Shown here: in pieces, positions 1 through 7,780 of the stretch
Numbering within the stretch: the stretch's first letter is position 1
How the letters are laid out: each line of letters begins with the position of its first letter
Assembly (NCBI GenBank): GCA_015655315.1
Contig: JAATFH010000348.1
Coordinates: 1 to 41,353, forward strand
Length of the DNA: 41,353 nucleotides
Reading direction: 5' to 3'
DNA from: Terriglobales bacterium
GTDB taxonomy: Bacteria; Acidobacteriota; Terriglobia; Terriglobales; Acidobacteriaceae
Program-made: the position numbers and the translations under genes
Notes under the pieces: model-generated
What the model saw: the letters and a program-made list of their open reading frames with translations, nothing else
Database searches by the model: none
What the model was told of the DNA's origin: nothing

Positions 1-4
1 CAGA

Positions 5-1468
5 CTAAGCCTCGCCCAGTCCGTATTCTTGGAGCTTGCGGTACATGGTGGTTTTGCCGATGCCGAGCAGCCTGGCTGCGGCCAGCTTGTCGCCCTGCAA
101 CTCCCGCAGCGCGGCGAGAATTGCCTGCTTTTCCATCTCGGCCAGCGATGTGATCGACGGCGAGATCAGCGAAGTGTCGTTCAGCGGCGGAGGAGCCGCA
201 ATTTTCGGACGAGAGTTGGAGTAGTACTCAATGATCGGCGACGACGAATCGCCCAGTTGCAACACAGTACCCGAGCAGTAGGCGCAGGCGCGGTCAATCG
301 TGTGCTCGAGTTCGCGCACGTTGCCCGGCCATTCGTAGTCCATCAGCACGCGCAGCATCTCATCGCTGACGCGGAAGTTCTTGCCGTACTCGCGATTCTT
401 GCGGTCGAGAAAATGCGCGATCAGTAGTGGCAGATCTTCACGCCGCTGCCGCAACGCGGGCAGACGAAGGTTCACGACATTCAGGCGGTAGTAAAGGTCT
501 TTGCGAAAACGTCCCTGTTCGACCATCTCGGTGAGATTGCGGTTCGTGGCGGCGAGAATGCGCGCGTTAACCGGGACGCGATGCGTCGCACCCACAGGGC
601 GAACTTCCTTTTCCTGCAAGGCGCGCAACAGTTTGGATTGCAGATCGAGAGGCAGCTCGCCGATCTCGTCAAGGAATACAGTCCCGCCCTCGGCTGAGAC
701 CAGAAGCCCGTCCTTGGAGCGGTTCGCCCCGGTAAATGCGCCTTTGACGTAGCCGAACAATTCGCTTTCGACCAGCGTGGGTACAAGCGAGCTGCAATCG
801 ACGGGAATGAATGGCTTGGTGGCGTTCGGCCCATTTGTGTGAATCGACCGCGCAATCATCTCCTTGCCCGTACCGCTCTCACCCAGGATCAGCACGGGAT
901 GCGCGGTAAACGCTACCTTCGAGAGGATGCGGTAGATCTTGTCCATCTCCGCGCTGCGCCCGATGATGTTGCCGAGACCCTGTTGCGTGCGCAGCTTCTC
1001 GCGCAGACGGCGGCTGGCGAGATCGAGCGTCCGCCGCTCCGATGCGCGTTCGAGCACCGTCGCCAACTCATCCAGGGCAAAGGGCTTGGTGAGGTAGTCG
1101 GTTGCGCCGGTGCGCATCGCTTCGACCGCCGAAGTCACGGTGGCGAAGGCCGTCATGACGATGATCGCCGTCTCCGGATGCAGCGTCTTCACCTCATCCA
1201 GCAATTCGAGGCCGGGCGCGCCCGGTCCTTTCAAATCCAGCAGGATAATGTCGATGCTGTTACCGCGCAGCAATTCGCGGGCAGCGGCAACACCTACAAC
1301 GCCGTGCGAGAGGAAACCTTGCTTACGGGCAATTTCGCAGCATGCTTCGCGTACAGCCGCGTCATCGTCCACAACGAGAACACTCATCCGCGCCGATTGC
1401 TCGGCAGCCAGGTGTTCCCCTATTGGAGGGTAGGCAGAAGTAGTCATAATTGGAGCAGTGGTTAGCAT
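5..1468 (-). CDS. NtrC-family sigma-54-dependent response regulator
   Basis: Cytoplasmic transcription activator of the bacterial enhancer-binding type, expected to open sigma-54 promoters when phosphorylated. At 487 residues it has the full three-domain layout. The receiver domain (about 29-145) has the acidic pocket DDD at 34-36, phospho-acceptor Asp78, Thr106 and Lys128. The AAA+ domain (about 168-400) has Walker A GESGTGKE at 196-203, the sigma-54 contact loop GAFTGA at 243-248 and Walker B FLDEIGE near 265-271. A Fis-type helix-turn-helix occupies roughly 445-485. The start codon overlaps the last 7 bases of the upstream kinase gene, so the two are very likely translationally coupled and form a two-component pair. 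No strong ribosome site precedes this ATG, and an in-frame ATG at residue 8 (1447) is an alternative start. The stimulus and targets are unknown; a sigma-54-like promoter lies at 4823-4838 in this window. Confidence 0.95.
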   Translation of the reverse strand: MLTTAPIMTTSAYPPIGEHLAAEQSARMSVLVVDDDAAVREACCEIARKQGFLSHGVVGVAAARELLRGNSIDIILLDLKGPGAPGLELLDEVKTLHPETAIIVMTAFATVTSAVEAMRTGATDYLTKPFALDELATVLERASERRTLDLASRRLREKLRTQQGLGNIIGRSAEMDKIYRILSKVAFTAHPVLILGESGTGKEMIARSIHTNGPNATKPFIPVDCSSLVPTLVESELFGYVKGAFTGANRSKDGLLVSAEGGTVFLDEIGELPLDLQSKLLRALQEKEVRPVGATHRVPVNARILAATNRNLTEMVEQGRFRKDLYYRLNVVNLRLPALRQRREDLPLLIAHFLDRKNREYGKNFRVSDEMLRVLMDYEWPGNVRELEHTIDRACAYCSGTVLQLGDSSSPIIEYYSNSRPKIAAPPPLNDTSLISPSITSLAEMEKQAILAALRELQGDKLAAARLLGIGKTTMYRKLQEYGLGEA

Positions 1469-2376
1469 TCTAAGTTTGTCCTTTCCGGAAAGTCAGCAAG
1501 AAAGCCGCTGTTTCTCTGCGCGCGATGAATCATAGGTAACTCGATTTCGAAGCGCGATCCTCCACCAGGAGCGGCAACGGCGCGCACGCTGCCTCCTGCG
1601 GTCTCGGCGAGCCTGCGCACGATGTGCAGACCCAGTCCTCGCTGTGTTTCATGCGATTCTTTGGTGGTAAAGCCGGCATCGAAAATGTGTTCCATCTGAT
1701 CTTTCGCGATTCCCGGTCCCGAGTCCTGCACACACAGGAGCGCCGTGCGCGGCGCAAACTCCATATCGCCATCGAAAAAGCTGCCGCCGCCGCCCTGCTG
1801 CACGGAGACGCGAATGCGTCCTCCTCGCGGCATGGCTTCGGCGGCATTGCGCGTAAGGTTGATGAGAATGCGGGTGAGGTCTTCGCGAGAGATGCCGATG
1901 CGCCCGGAACAGGGCAGACATTCCATCTCAAGTCGAATTGCCGCTCCGGCCAGCGCGGCCAGTGGCCCCTTGAGGTATTCGACTTCGGTGGCCAGATCGT
2001 CGATAGGAGTTGCGTGTACGGGAGATGCCGTCCTCTCCTGCGGGGAAGCTTCTCTTGCTGCTGCATCGCCCATGCTGAGAGCCGCAAGCTGCTCCACCAG
2101 GCCACAGCCGGCCGAGGCTACCGTCTGCAATTCGGCGGCGAAATGTCCGTGCTCTTCCGTCAGCACTCCCGGCTCCGCGAGCAAATCGCAATAAAGCCTG
2201 AGAGCTGCCACCACGTTGCGGGCATCATGCGCAAGAGAAGCAAGCTGCTCTTCGACCTTCCCGTCCGCCGCTGACCTCGCCAGGATGGATTTCCTTGTAG
2301 AAGAAATGGACCACGAGGGTAAACGGCTCAACTGGTTTTTCACGGCTGCCTGCATTTCCGGCTCCAGTGGAAACAA
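1462..2376 (-). CDS. soluble NtrB-like sensor histidine kinase
   Basis: Kinase partner of the sigma-54 activator immediately downstream. The 304-residue protein shows an H-box SLAHDARN with His50, an N-box around Asn173/Asn177 (LINLTRNAAE), G1 box DSGPGIA at 218-224, the FTTKE segment and G2 box GLGLHIV, the usual HisKA-HATPase order. There is no membrane segment and no recognisable PAS, GAF or other sensor domain, only about 40 residues before the kinase core, so it probably senses an internal signal or a partner protein. The apparent start is TTG at 2376, with AGGAGG at 2389-2394, a 12-base gap. An ATT codon lies just before it at a better distance, and the first ATG is at 2355. The exact N-terminus is therefore uncertain. 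Confidence 0.9.
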   Translation of the reverse strand: MFPLEPEMQAAVKNQLSRLPSWSISSTRKSILARSAADGKVEEQLASLAHDARNVVAALRLYCDLLAEPGVLTEEHGHFAAELQTVASAGCGLVEQLAALSMGDAAAREASPQERTASPVHATPIDDLATEVEYLKGPLAALAGAAIRLEMECLPCSGRIGISREDLTRILINLTRNAAEAMPRGGRIRVSVQQGGGGSFFDGDMEFAPRTALLCVQDSGPGIAKDQMEHIFDAGFTTKESHETQRGLGLHIVRRLAETAGGSVRAVAAPGGGSRFEIELPMIHRAQRNSGFLADFPERTNLEC

Positions 2377-2473
2377 AATGTTGTTGCACCTCCTAGTACA
2401 CGTCGCGTGCCAAAGTGGGAGTAACTTCAGAAGTAATTGATTTTGTGTTACTTAAGAGGCAGATGGGGGCCGG

Positions 2474-2635
2474 TCACAGGAAATGCTTCCGCGATAAAAT
2501 TTCCCGAAATGGAATTTTGTCCCCCTGATGTACCCGAAAGTGATTGATTCCGCACGTCTTGCAAACATGGCCCAATTCGGAACCGATCGGGACTTGTGCC
2601 AGATCGGGAATCGACACCCAGGCAGGTTTATTCAT
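2474..2635 (-). CDS. small hypothetical protein with a CxxC-x3-H-x3-H knuckle
   Basis: A 53-codon reading frame that opens with ATG at 2635, preceded by a purine-rich AGGAG-like site about 11 bases upstream. The protein carries C-x2-C-x3-H-x3-H (VCKTCGINHFRVH), a spacing able to bind one zinc ion, followed by a basic C-terminus. The frame continues upstream of this ATG as an open reading frame against rph, but that extension looks like antisense noise. The gene would be divergent from rph, with starts 45 bases apart, and would lie 97 bases upstream of the histidine kinase on the same strand, so it might share their transcript. I do not recognise the family. The call rests on the metal-knuckle spacing, the clean start and its place in otherwise gene-free DNA. 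Confidence 0.45.
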   Translation of the reverse strand: MNKPAWVSIPDLAQVPIGSELGHVCKTCGINHFRVHQGDKIPFREILSRKHFL

Positions 2636-2680
2636 AGGACCTTGCTCCTGCCTCGCTGACCCTTTGCTTACAATGAAGCG

Positions 2681-3427
2681 ATGCCAGATTTGTCCAAATC
2701 TTTTTTCCGCTCTGCCGACCGCGCACAGGATGCACTGCGCTCCGTTCGCTTGACGCCTCATTATGTAGCCGCCGCAGAAGGCTCCGTTCTCATTGAATTG
2801 GGGAATACGCGGGTACTCTGCAATGCAACCGTCGAACAAAGCGTGCCCGCGTGGCTGCGCAACAGCGGGCGCGGATGGGTCACTGCCGAATACGGCATGC
2901 TGCCTCGGGCTACGCTTACGCGCACGCCGCGTGAATCGGAGCGCGGAAAAGTGGGGGGGCGCACGCATGAGATTCAGCGGCTCATCGGGCGTTCGCTGCG
3001 CGCGGTGGTGGATTTGAAAACGCTGGGCGAGCGTATGGTGATTCTCGACTGCGATGTGCTGCAAGCCGACGGCGGTACGCGTACGGCGGCCATCACCGGC
3101 GCCTGCGCCGCTCTCGCCATTGCGTTGAACCGCATGGTAAAGACAGGCGCGTTGCCGAAGTCTCCGCTACGGCAGCTGGTTGCGGCTACGAGCGTCGGCA
3201 TTGTCGAAGAGACGGTACTGCTCGATCTCGCCTATGAAGAAGATTCCCAGGCCGAGGTGGACATGAACGTCGTCATGACGGAAGACGGAGGACTGGTCGA
3301 AGTACAGGCCACCGCCGAAAAGACTCCATTTGTGCGCAGCCGCATGCTGGAGATGATGGATTACGCTGCGCGCGGCATCGATCAGCTGCTGGAAGCACAG
3401 AGAACACTGCTGCGGGAAGCGGTCTGA
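2681..3427 (+). CDS. rph: ribonuclease PH
   Basis: Phosphate-dependent 3'-to-5' exoribonuclease that trims the 3' ends of tRNA precursors in the cytoplasm. The 248-residue product is close to the usual 238-250. Family landmarks are [20 protein letters not shown] near 95-114, [19 protein letters not shown] near 125-143 with the conserved phosphate-binding and acidic residues, and the [11 protein letters not shown] segment near the C-terminus. ATG at 2681 gives the expected N-terminus. No Shine-Dalgarno site is obvious; instead TACAAT at 2669-2674 sits six bases before the ATG, so the message may be leaderless. The aldolase gene follows 76 bases downstream with its own ribosome site. Confidence 0.96.
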   Translation: MPDLSKSFFRSADRAQDALRSVRLTPHYVAAAEGSVLIELGNTRVLCNATVEQSVPAWLRNSGRGWVTAEYGMLPRATLTRTPRESERGKVGGRTHEIQRLIGRSLRAVVDLKTLGERMVILDCDVLQADGGTRTAAITGACAALAIALNRMVKTGALPKSPLRQLVAATSVGIVEETVLLDLAYEEDSQAEVDMNVVMTEDGGLVEVQATAEKTPFVRSRMLEMMDYAARGIDQLLEAQRTLLREAV

Positions 3428-3503
3428 AAACTGAGTTAAAATCATCCGTGCAATTCGTTTCCGAAATTTCGTAACACCAACCGAAGAGAGCAGGAGAAAA
3501 CCA

Positions 3504-4517
3504 ATGTCGACAAAACTGACCCCCGGAAAACTTGCCGGACTGAGAGCAGTCTCCGATGAGCGCGGCGTGATTGCCGCCGCCGCCATGGACCAGCGCGGCT
3601 CGCTGAAGAAATCGCTGGCGAAGGAAAAAGGCGTCGCCGAAGTACCCGATTCGGCGCTGGAAGAGTTCAAGTCACTTGTCACCGAAGTCCTGACCAAGCA
3701 TGCCTCGGCCATCCTGCTCGATCCCGAGTTTGGCCTGCCCGCATCGAAGAAGCGCAATGGCAAGGGCCTGCTGCTCGCCTATGAAAAGACCGGCTACGAC
3801 GCCGCTACGCCGGGCCGCCTGCCCGACCTGCTCGATGTGTGGTCGGTGCGCCGCCTGAAAGAAGCGGGCGCGGACTGCATCAAGATCCTGCTCTACTACA
3901 CCCCTTTCGAGAAGTCTCCGGTTAACGACCTGAAGCATGCATGGGTCGAGCGCATTGGCGACGAGTGCCGCGCGCACGACATTCCTTTCTTCCTCGAAAC
4001 GGTTGGCTATGCTGTCCACGGCGAAGACGAAAAGGGCATCGAGTATGCAAAACGCAAGCCTGACGTCGTAACCGGATCGATGGAAGAGTTCGGCAAGGAA
4101 CGCTATGGCGTTGACGTGCTGAAGGTCGAGGTTCCCATCCAGATGGAATTCGTCGCCGGAACCCGCGCCTTCAAAGGTGATGCGGCTTACACGCGCGCAG
4201 AGGCGCTGGAGCACTTCCGCATCGCCGCTTCCTCCACGCACAAGCCTTTCATTTATCTCTCGGCTGGCGTATCGAACCCGGTCTTCATCGAAACGCTCGA
4301 ACTGGCCGGCGAAAGCGGAACCACCTTCAACGGTGTTCTCTGCGGCCGCGCTACCTGGAAGGACGGAATCGCCGTTTACGCCAAGCAGGGCGCGAAGGCA
4401 TTCGAGGACTGGCTCAATACCGAAGGCGTGAAGAACATCGAGAACGTCAATACCGCCCTCAAGGCTGCCCACTCCTGGTTTGACAAGGTGGGAGTCAAGG
4501 CCGAAGCCCTGGTCTAA
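3504..4517 (+). CDS. LacD-like class I tagatose-bisphosphate aldolase
   Basis: Schiff-base (class I) aldolase of the LacD/tagatose 1,6-bisphosphate aldolase family, expected to split a ketohexose bisphosphate into dihydroxyacetone phosphate and glyceraldehyde 3-phosphate. In this 337-residue protein the Schiff-base lysine is in DVLKVEVP (Lys207), and a second conserved lysine lies in CIKILLYY (Lys127). N-terminal AAAAMDQRGSL and LLDPEFGLP are family hallmarks. AGGAG at 3492-3496 is 7 bases before the ATG. No other tagatose or lactose pathway gene is nearby, and some homologues act on fructose bisphosphate, so the real role may be central glycolysis or gluconeogenesis. A strong terminator follows the stop codon. 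Confidence 0.92.
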   Translation: MSTKLTPGKLAGLRAVSDERGVIAAAAMDQRGSLKKSLAKEKGVAEVPDSALEEFKSLVTEVLTKHASAILLDPEFGLPASKKRNGKGLLLAYEKTGYDAATPGRLPDLLDVWSVRRLKEAGADCIKILLYYTPFEKSPVNDLKHAWVERIGDECRAHDIPFFLETVGYAVHGEDEKGIEYAKRKPDVVTGSMEEFGKERYGVDVLKVEVPIQMEFVAGTRAFKGDAAYTRAEALEHFRIAASSTHKPFIYLSAGVSNPVFIETLELAGESGTTFNGVLCGRATWKDGIAVYAKQGAKAFEDWLNTEGVKNIENVNTALKAAHSWFDKVGVKAEALV

Positions 4518-4541
4518 GTCAACGGATCAACCCCGCTCAGA

Positions 4542-4570
4542 CGCCGCGATTTTTATCGCGGCGTTTTTCT
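4542..4570 (+). terminator. intrinsic terminator after the aldolase gene
   Basis: A perfect 9-bp stem (CGCCGCGAT at 4542-4550 pairing with ATCGCGGCG at 4555-4563) with a TTTT loop is followed by TTTTTCT. It lies 25 bases after the aldolase stop codon and should end the rph-aldolase transcription unit. Confidence 0.93.
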
Positions 4571-4705
4571 TGATGGTTGCCGCGTGTACAAATATTCCGT
4601 ATCTTGCCAGCTTCCTGAACGGCATTTACAGGGAACTTAGGAGGACAACAAATTTTTAGTAATGTTGTGCTATTTCGATGCAATGTTTGTACTCTTTCAG
4701 CCCCA

Positions 4706-4721
4706 TTGGTCTACAGACCAA
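4706..4721. promoter_or_regulatory. perfect 16-bp palindrome, operator-like
   Basis: TTGGTCT-AC-AGACCAA is a perfect inverted repeat with a two-base centre in AT-rich non-coding DNA. The TGGT...ACCA outer bases resemble sites of FadR-type GntR regulators, but the spacing is wider than usual and no GntR gene is in the window. It may control whatever is transcribed from 4.6-5.05 kb. Confidence 0.4.
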
Positions 4722-4822
4722 AGAGCGCATCGAGTAGTTACTGAAATCCTTACATGCAGCATTTCAATGACTTAATTGTGATCCCGCAAGATTAGAAAAT
4801 AATAGGAATTTCAGAGCAACTT

Positions 4823-4838
4823 TGGCGACAAATTTGCA
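4823..4838 (+). promoter_or_regulatory. candidate sigma-54 (-24/-12) promoter
   Basis: TGGCGACAAATTTGCA matches the sigma-54 consensus at the essential GG (-24) and GC (-12) dinucleotides, with exact spacing and a full TTGCA -12 element. Only the ACG part after TGGC deviates. The predicted transcript would start near 4849 on the plus strand and run through three hairpins toward pgeF. A sigma-54 activator is encoded at 5-1468, which makes the match more credible; no upstream activator site was identified. Confidence 0.5.
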
Positions 4839-4848
4839 CTCCTATGAT

Positions 4849-4995
4849 CAACGTTTAGAGGCAACTTCATTTGCAACCACACCTTGTTGAGTAACAACTC
4901 TTTGACTTGTCCGCGTAATACGGACCCTCGTTAACACTACCCTTTGGCTACCCATCCCTACTGCCTCTGAAGCGGGCCCGCTGGAAAGCGGGCCC
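4849..4995 (+). ncRNA. candidate small structured RNA
   Basis: The stretch downstream of the sigma-54-like promoter contains three simple hairpins in the same orientation. They are TTGTT-GAGT-AACAA (4884-4897), GTCCG with a 7-base loop and CGGAC (4909-4925), and a 9-bp GC-rich stem GGGCCCGCT-GGAA-AGCGGGCCC (4974-4995). The last would be the 3' end, although only a weak U-rich tail (TATGCTTTA) follows, so termination is not certain. No coding potential was seen. The alternative is a long structured 5' leader of pgeF, which starts at 5052. Confidence 0.35.
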
Positions 4996-5051
4996 TATGC
5001 TTTACGGCGCATCACTCTCGCACTTCCCTTCCCCACTACAATAAAAAGCGC

Positions 5052-6023
5052 ATGCAATTCTCTTCGGGAAGGCGCGTTTCCAACTCTCATCCGGGTACAA
5101 AAGCCAGCGGACAGGCTGTGCCTCCGCAGCAAAAGCAGAGCCGTGTGGCCAAAACACAACTCAAGGTCGTGCCCGTGCCTGCATGGTCGGAGATACCGTG
5201 GCTCCTGCACGGCTTCAGCACGCGCACAGGAGGAAGGACGACCGCGTACAGGCCGGACCAGCGGGCGGGTGAACTCAATCTCGGATTCACCGCCTCCGAC
5301 CCGAAGGAAACAGTCCTGGCCAACCGCCGGCTCTTCGTCGCGGCGGTCACAAACAATGAAACTGTGCCGCTGGTCACGCTCAAGCAGATTCATTCATCGA
5401 TCGTGCGGAGTGTGGGCAAAAGCGATGCGAGTGACGAAGCATCGTCCAAGGCTGTCGGCATGACGACAGCTCAACCCGGCATCCTGCTCGGCATTCAGAC
5501 GGCGGATTGCATCCCCGTACTGATTGCGGACCGAAAGAAACGTGCCGTAGCCGCGTTCCACGCCGGCTGGCGGGGAACGCTGAAGCGTATCGTCGAGAAT
5601 GGCGTGGGGCGCATGCGCCTGGAGTTCGGGAGCCGTCCACAGGATCTGGTCGCCGCCATCGGCCCCGGCATCGGCTCCTGCTGCTATGCCGTGGGCGACG
5701 AAGTCCGGATGGAGTTTGAATCGCAGTTCAGCTATGCATCGGAATTATTCTTCGAGGCATACGATTCGAACCCGGTGAAGGAGAAGTATCCGCTGCTCTT
5801 TCTCACCGCTCGCGCGCCGGGACATAGCCATCTTGGTCCGGCTCTTCATCTCGACCTGATGGAAGCCAACCGCCGCCAGCTGCTTGATGCCGGACTCAGC
5901 GCGGAGAGTATTTTCGTGCAGGGCGACTGCACCAGCTGCCGCACCGATCTCTATTTCTCCCACCGCGCCGAACACGGCTTTACCGGCCGCAGCCTTTCCG
6001 TGATTGGGATTAGAAAAAAATAA
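5052..6023 (+). CDS. pgeF: PgeF/YfiH-family purine nucleoside phosphorylase (laccase-domain protein)
   Basis: Member of the YfiH/PgeF family, once called multicopper polyphenol oxidases and now known to include zinc-dependent purine nucleoside phosphorylases and adenosine deaminases; in E. coli the protein also edits peptidoglycan precursors. Zinc ligands typical of the family are visible: His114 in KQIHSS, Cys153 in TADCIPV and His170 in FHAGWRG. AIGPGIGSCCYAVGDEV and the C-terminal QGDCTSCRTDLYFSHR motif follow. At 323 residues it is longer than most (about 245-260) because of a polar N-terminal extension of about 40 residues and a loop insertion near 122-140. TACAAT at 5037-5042 lies nine bases before the ATG and no clear ribosome site is present. 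Cytoplasmic location is expected. Confidence 0.9.
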   Translation: MQFSSGRRVSNSHPGTKASGQAVPPQQKQSRVAKTQLKVVPVPAWSEIPWLLHGFSTRTGGRTTAYRPDQRAGELNLGFTASDPKETVLANRRLFVAAVTNNETVPLVTLKQIHSSIVRSVGKSDASDEASSKAVGMTTAQPGILLGIQTADCIPVLIADRKKRAVAAFHAGWRGTLKRIVENGVGRMRLEFGSRPQDLVAAIGPGIGSCCYAVGDEVRMEFESQFSYASELFFEAYDSNPVKEKYPLLFLTARAPGHSHLGPALHLDLMEANRRQLLDAGLSAESIFVQGDCTSCRTDLYFSHRAEHGFTGRSLSVIGIRKK

Positions 6024-6050
6024 AAAAGGCATGGACGGACTGTCCACGCC
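6014..6050 (-). terminator. intrinsic terminator of the HU/IHF gene
   Basis: Read on the minus strand, a stem formed by 6042-6050 and 6028-6036 (nine pairs with one mismatch, 5-base loop) is followed by a long T tract, the complement of the A-rich run at 6014-6027. It lies just past the HU-like gene and overlaps the end of the convergent pgeF gene. Confidence 0.88.
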
Positions 6051-6070
6051 TCCCGCTCGATCAGCGAAAT

Positions 6071-6388
6071 TCAGGCCGAATGCGGCTCCGGGTTAGGAGG
6101 GGCGGATTCAGCCTTGGGATTGACTAAATCGCGTAATTCTTTGCTGGGCTTGAAGTAAGGTACACGCTTGGCCGGAACTTCGACCTTTGCGCCTGTCTTA
6201 GGATTGCGGCCGATCCGGGGCTTTCGCTGCCGGATGCGAAAGCTGCCAAAACCGCGAATCTCAATCTTGTCGCCTGTCTTAAGCGCATGGATGACGGAAT
6301 CGAAGATCGTATCCACGATCACTTCACCATCGCGCCGCGTCAGGTCTCCGAGTTGGGTCACTTCCTCCACCAAGTCTGCTTTGGTCAT
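6071..6388 (-). CDS. HU/IHF-family nucleoid DNA-binding protein
   Basis: A 105-residue histone-like protein. It starts MTKADLVEEV and has the GDKIEIRGFGSFRIRQRKPR strand and the DNA-intercalating arm around GRNPKTGAKVEVPAKRVPYFKP, followed by a short proline-rich tail (PPNPEPHSA). The arm sequence and GFGSF resemble the IHF beta/HU group. It bends and compacts DNA as a dimer. It lies 66 bases downstream of sppA on the same strand, a gene order also seen in other bacteria where sppA precedes an ihfB-type gene, so co-transcription is likely. Its own terminator follows. Whether it forms an IHF heterodimer or an HU homodimer cannot be told from this window. Confidence 0.95.
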   Translation of the reverse strand: MTKADLVEEVTQLGDLTRRDGEVIVDTIFDSVIHALKTGDKIEIRGFGSFRIRQRKPRIGRNPKTGAKVEVPAKRVPYFKPSKELRDLVNPKAESAPPNPEPHSA

Positions 6389-6454
6389 GGCAAGTTCTTG
6401 CTCCAGTCATTAGGGTACGCCTGTTAACCGTAATAGATGCAACAAATTTAACCA

Positions 6455-7360
6455 CTATCGCCAAAGAAAATAGAAGCCGGCATGTTTTTCTAATAGGCGC
6501 TCCGGATTCGGCAACAGATCGTCCGCATCCGAGGTCACCAGGTCCAACACAGTACGGCCTTTTTTCGCCGGTTTCACTACATTCGGTTCACCCGAGATGC
6601 CGACCTGCTTGGCCGTCTCAAGTAGAGCATCGCGGAATCCACCCTGTTTATCAATCAGATGCAGGGGAAGCGCCTGCTGTCCCGTCCAGACTTGCCCGGT
6701 AGCCAGAGGCTGCAGCTTATCTGCGCCCATGCCTCGTCCCGAAGCCACATCGCGGATGAACTGGGTGTGCATGTTATCCACCAGGCCTTGAAAATAGGCC
6801 CGCTCTTCGGGGGTCATCTCGCGTGTCGGCGATCCGGCATCCTTGAGTGATCCAGCCTTCAGGACTTCGGGCTTCAATTTGGCCCACTTCAGCAGATCGC
6901 CGTAGTTGGTCCACTCCATAATGACGCCGATGGAGCCGACGATGCTGGCATCATTCGCGTAAATTTTACTGGTACCCGAAGCGATATAGTAGGCACCGCT
7001 CGCGCCCACGCTTTCTATCGACGCGATGATCGGCTTCTTTTTCTCGTCGCGGATATGCCGGACTTCTTCATAAATTTCCTGCGACGCGGCAGCTCCGCCG
7101 CCCGGCGAATCGATGTGCAGGATAATTGCCTTGATCGAATCGTCCTGATCGAACTTCCGCAGCTGGTCAACCGTTTTGTCCGCGGACAGAATTACGCCAT
7201 CGACATCGATGACCCCGATGCTGTCTCCGAAACTGGTGCCCCCGCCAAGCGACTGCACGGCAACGTATCCCAGCAGACTGACCACGACAATAAAGGCAAC
7301 AAAAAGTCCGCCGCCCAAAAACACCCAGAACCATGCCGAATGACGCTTTCCTTCTGTCAT
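6455..7360 (-). CDS. sppA: signal peptide peptidase SppA (S49 family)
   Basis: Inner-membrane serine protease that degrades cleaved signal peptides. I place the start at ATG 7360, giving 301 residues, because the sequence from MTEGKRHSAW onward begins with one membrane helix (about 10-37) as expected. The frame stays open a further 84 codons upstream but that part is not membrane- or protease-like. Family motifs include the S49 core IDSPGGG near 84-89, nucleophile Ser121 in GASGAYY, and general-base lysine Lys173 in AGSLKDAGSPTR. This is the short single-domain form, as in Bacillus, rather than the double-domain E. coli type. The HU/IHF-like gene follows on the same strand. Confidence 0.93.
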   Translation of the reverse strand: MTEGKRHSAWFWVFLGGGLFVAFIVVVSLLGYVAVQSLGGGTSFGDSIGVIDVDGVILSADKTVDQLRKFDQDDSIKAIILHIDSPGGGAAASQEIYEEVRHIRDEKKKPIIASIESVGASGAYYIASGTSKIYANDASIVGSIGVIMEWTNYGDLLKWAKLKPEVLKAGSLKDAGSPTREMTPEERAYFQGLVDNMHTQFIRDVASGRGMGADKLQPLATGQVWTGQQALPLHLIDKQGGFRDALLETAKQVGISGEPNVVKPAKKGRTVLDLVTSDADDLLPNPERLLEKHAGFYFLWR

Positions 7361-7780
7361 AGCGGCGAGTGTAGCACTTCTATTCCCGGAACGTGGAAAA
7401 GCTCTTCCGCCTCCTGTTGATTGCATGCATCGGGAAGGGCGGGTGCCCGGGTTTCTGGAATCGATAAAACGTTTGACTCCGAGACATTTTTCGCGACCGG
7501 ACGCATCTCCGTGGAAGAAGATGGGCAACGGCTCGCTGCCCGTCTTCTCGGGACATGGACGCCATCCCGGCTGTGCCGCAAATCGAATCGACTCCAACCC
7601 CCGCCACCGCAAATCAGTTGCATTTTGCAGGTCATACCACTACGGTTTCCCTCGTGGCAGAAATTCATCTTTGCCGGGCGTTGCGACTGCCGCAAAGCCG
7701 GGTTGTCGTCGAGAAGCGCGAATGACCGGACGGACTGATTTCTGCTGCAGAAAAGTAACTACGGATGGCGAAAGGCTTTC
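7361..7780. other. 420-bp intergenic region without a convincing gene
   Basis: The divergent gap between sppA and the serine hydrolase gene. Reading frames are open on both strands, but their products are rich in Arg, Pro and Ser with no domain or signal sequence. One plus-strand frame ends four bases into the hydrolase gene; I treat it as chance. Promoters for both flanking genes must lie here, but I see no clear -35/-10 pair. Confidence 0.5.

Noticed and set aside
839-1465. 208-codon plus-strand frame inside the response regulator gene
   Set aside because: Antisense to a conserved receiver and AAA+ domain; no independent support.
2397-2412. Minus-strand TGGCACG followed by GTGTA, sigma-54-like, before the histidine kinase
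   Set aside because: The -12 half lacks GC, and the predicted transcript would begin downstream of the AGGAGG ribosome site, leaving it untranscribed.
2474-3064. 196-codon minus-strand frame covering rph antisense
   Set aside because: Only the last 53 codons lie outside rph and show a motif; the rest is antisense to a conserved gene.
4662-4775. 37-codon frame in the aldolase-pgeF gap
   Set aside because: The Shine-Dalgarno-like AGGAGG is about 17 bases away, the frame runs through the 16-bp palindrome, and the product shows no features.
7361-7612. 84-codon N-terminal extension of SppA
   Set aside because: The extension is not membrane-like and precedes the normal family start at MTEGKR.
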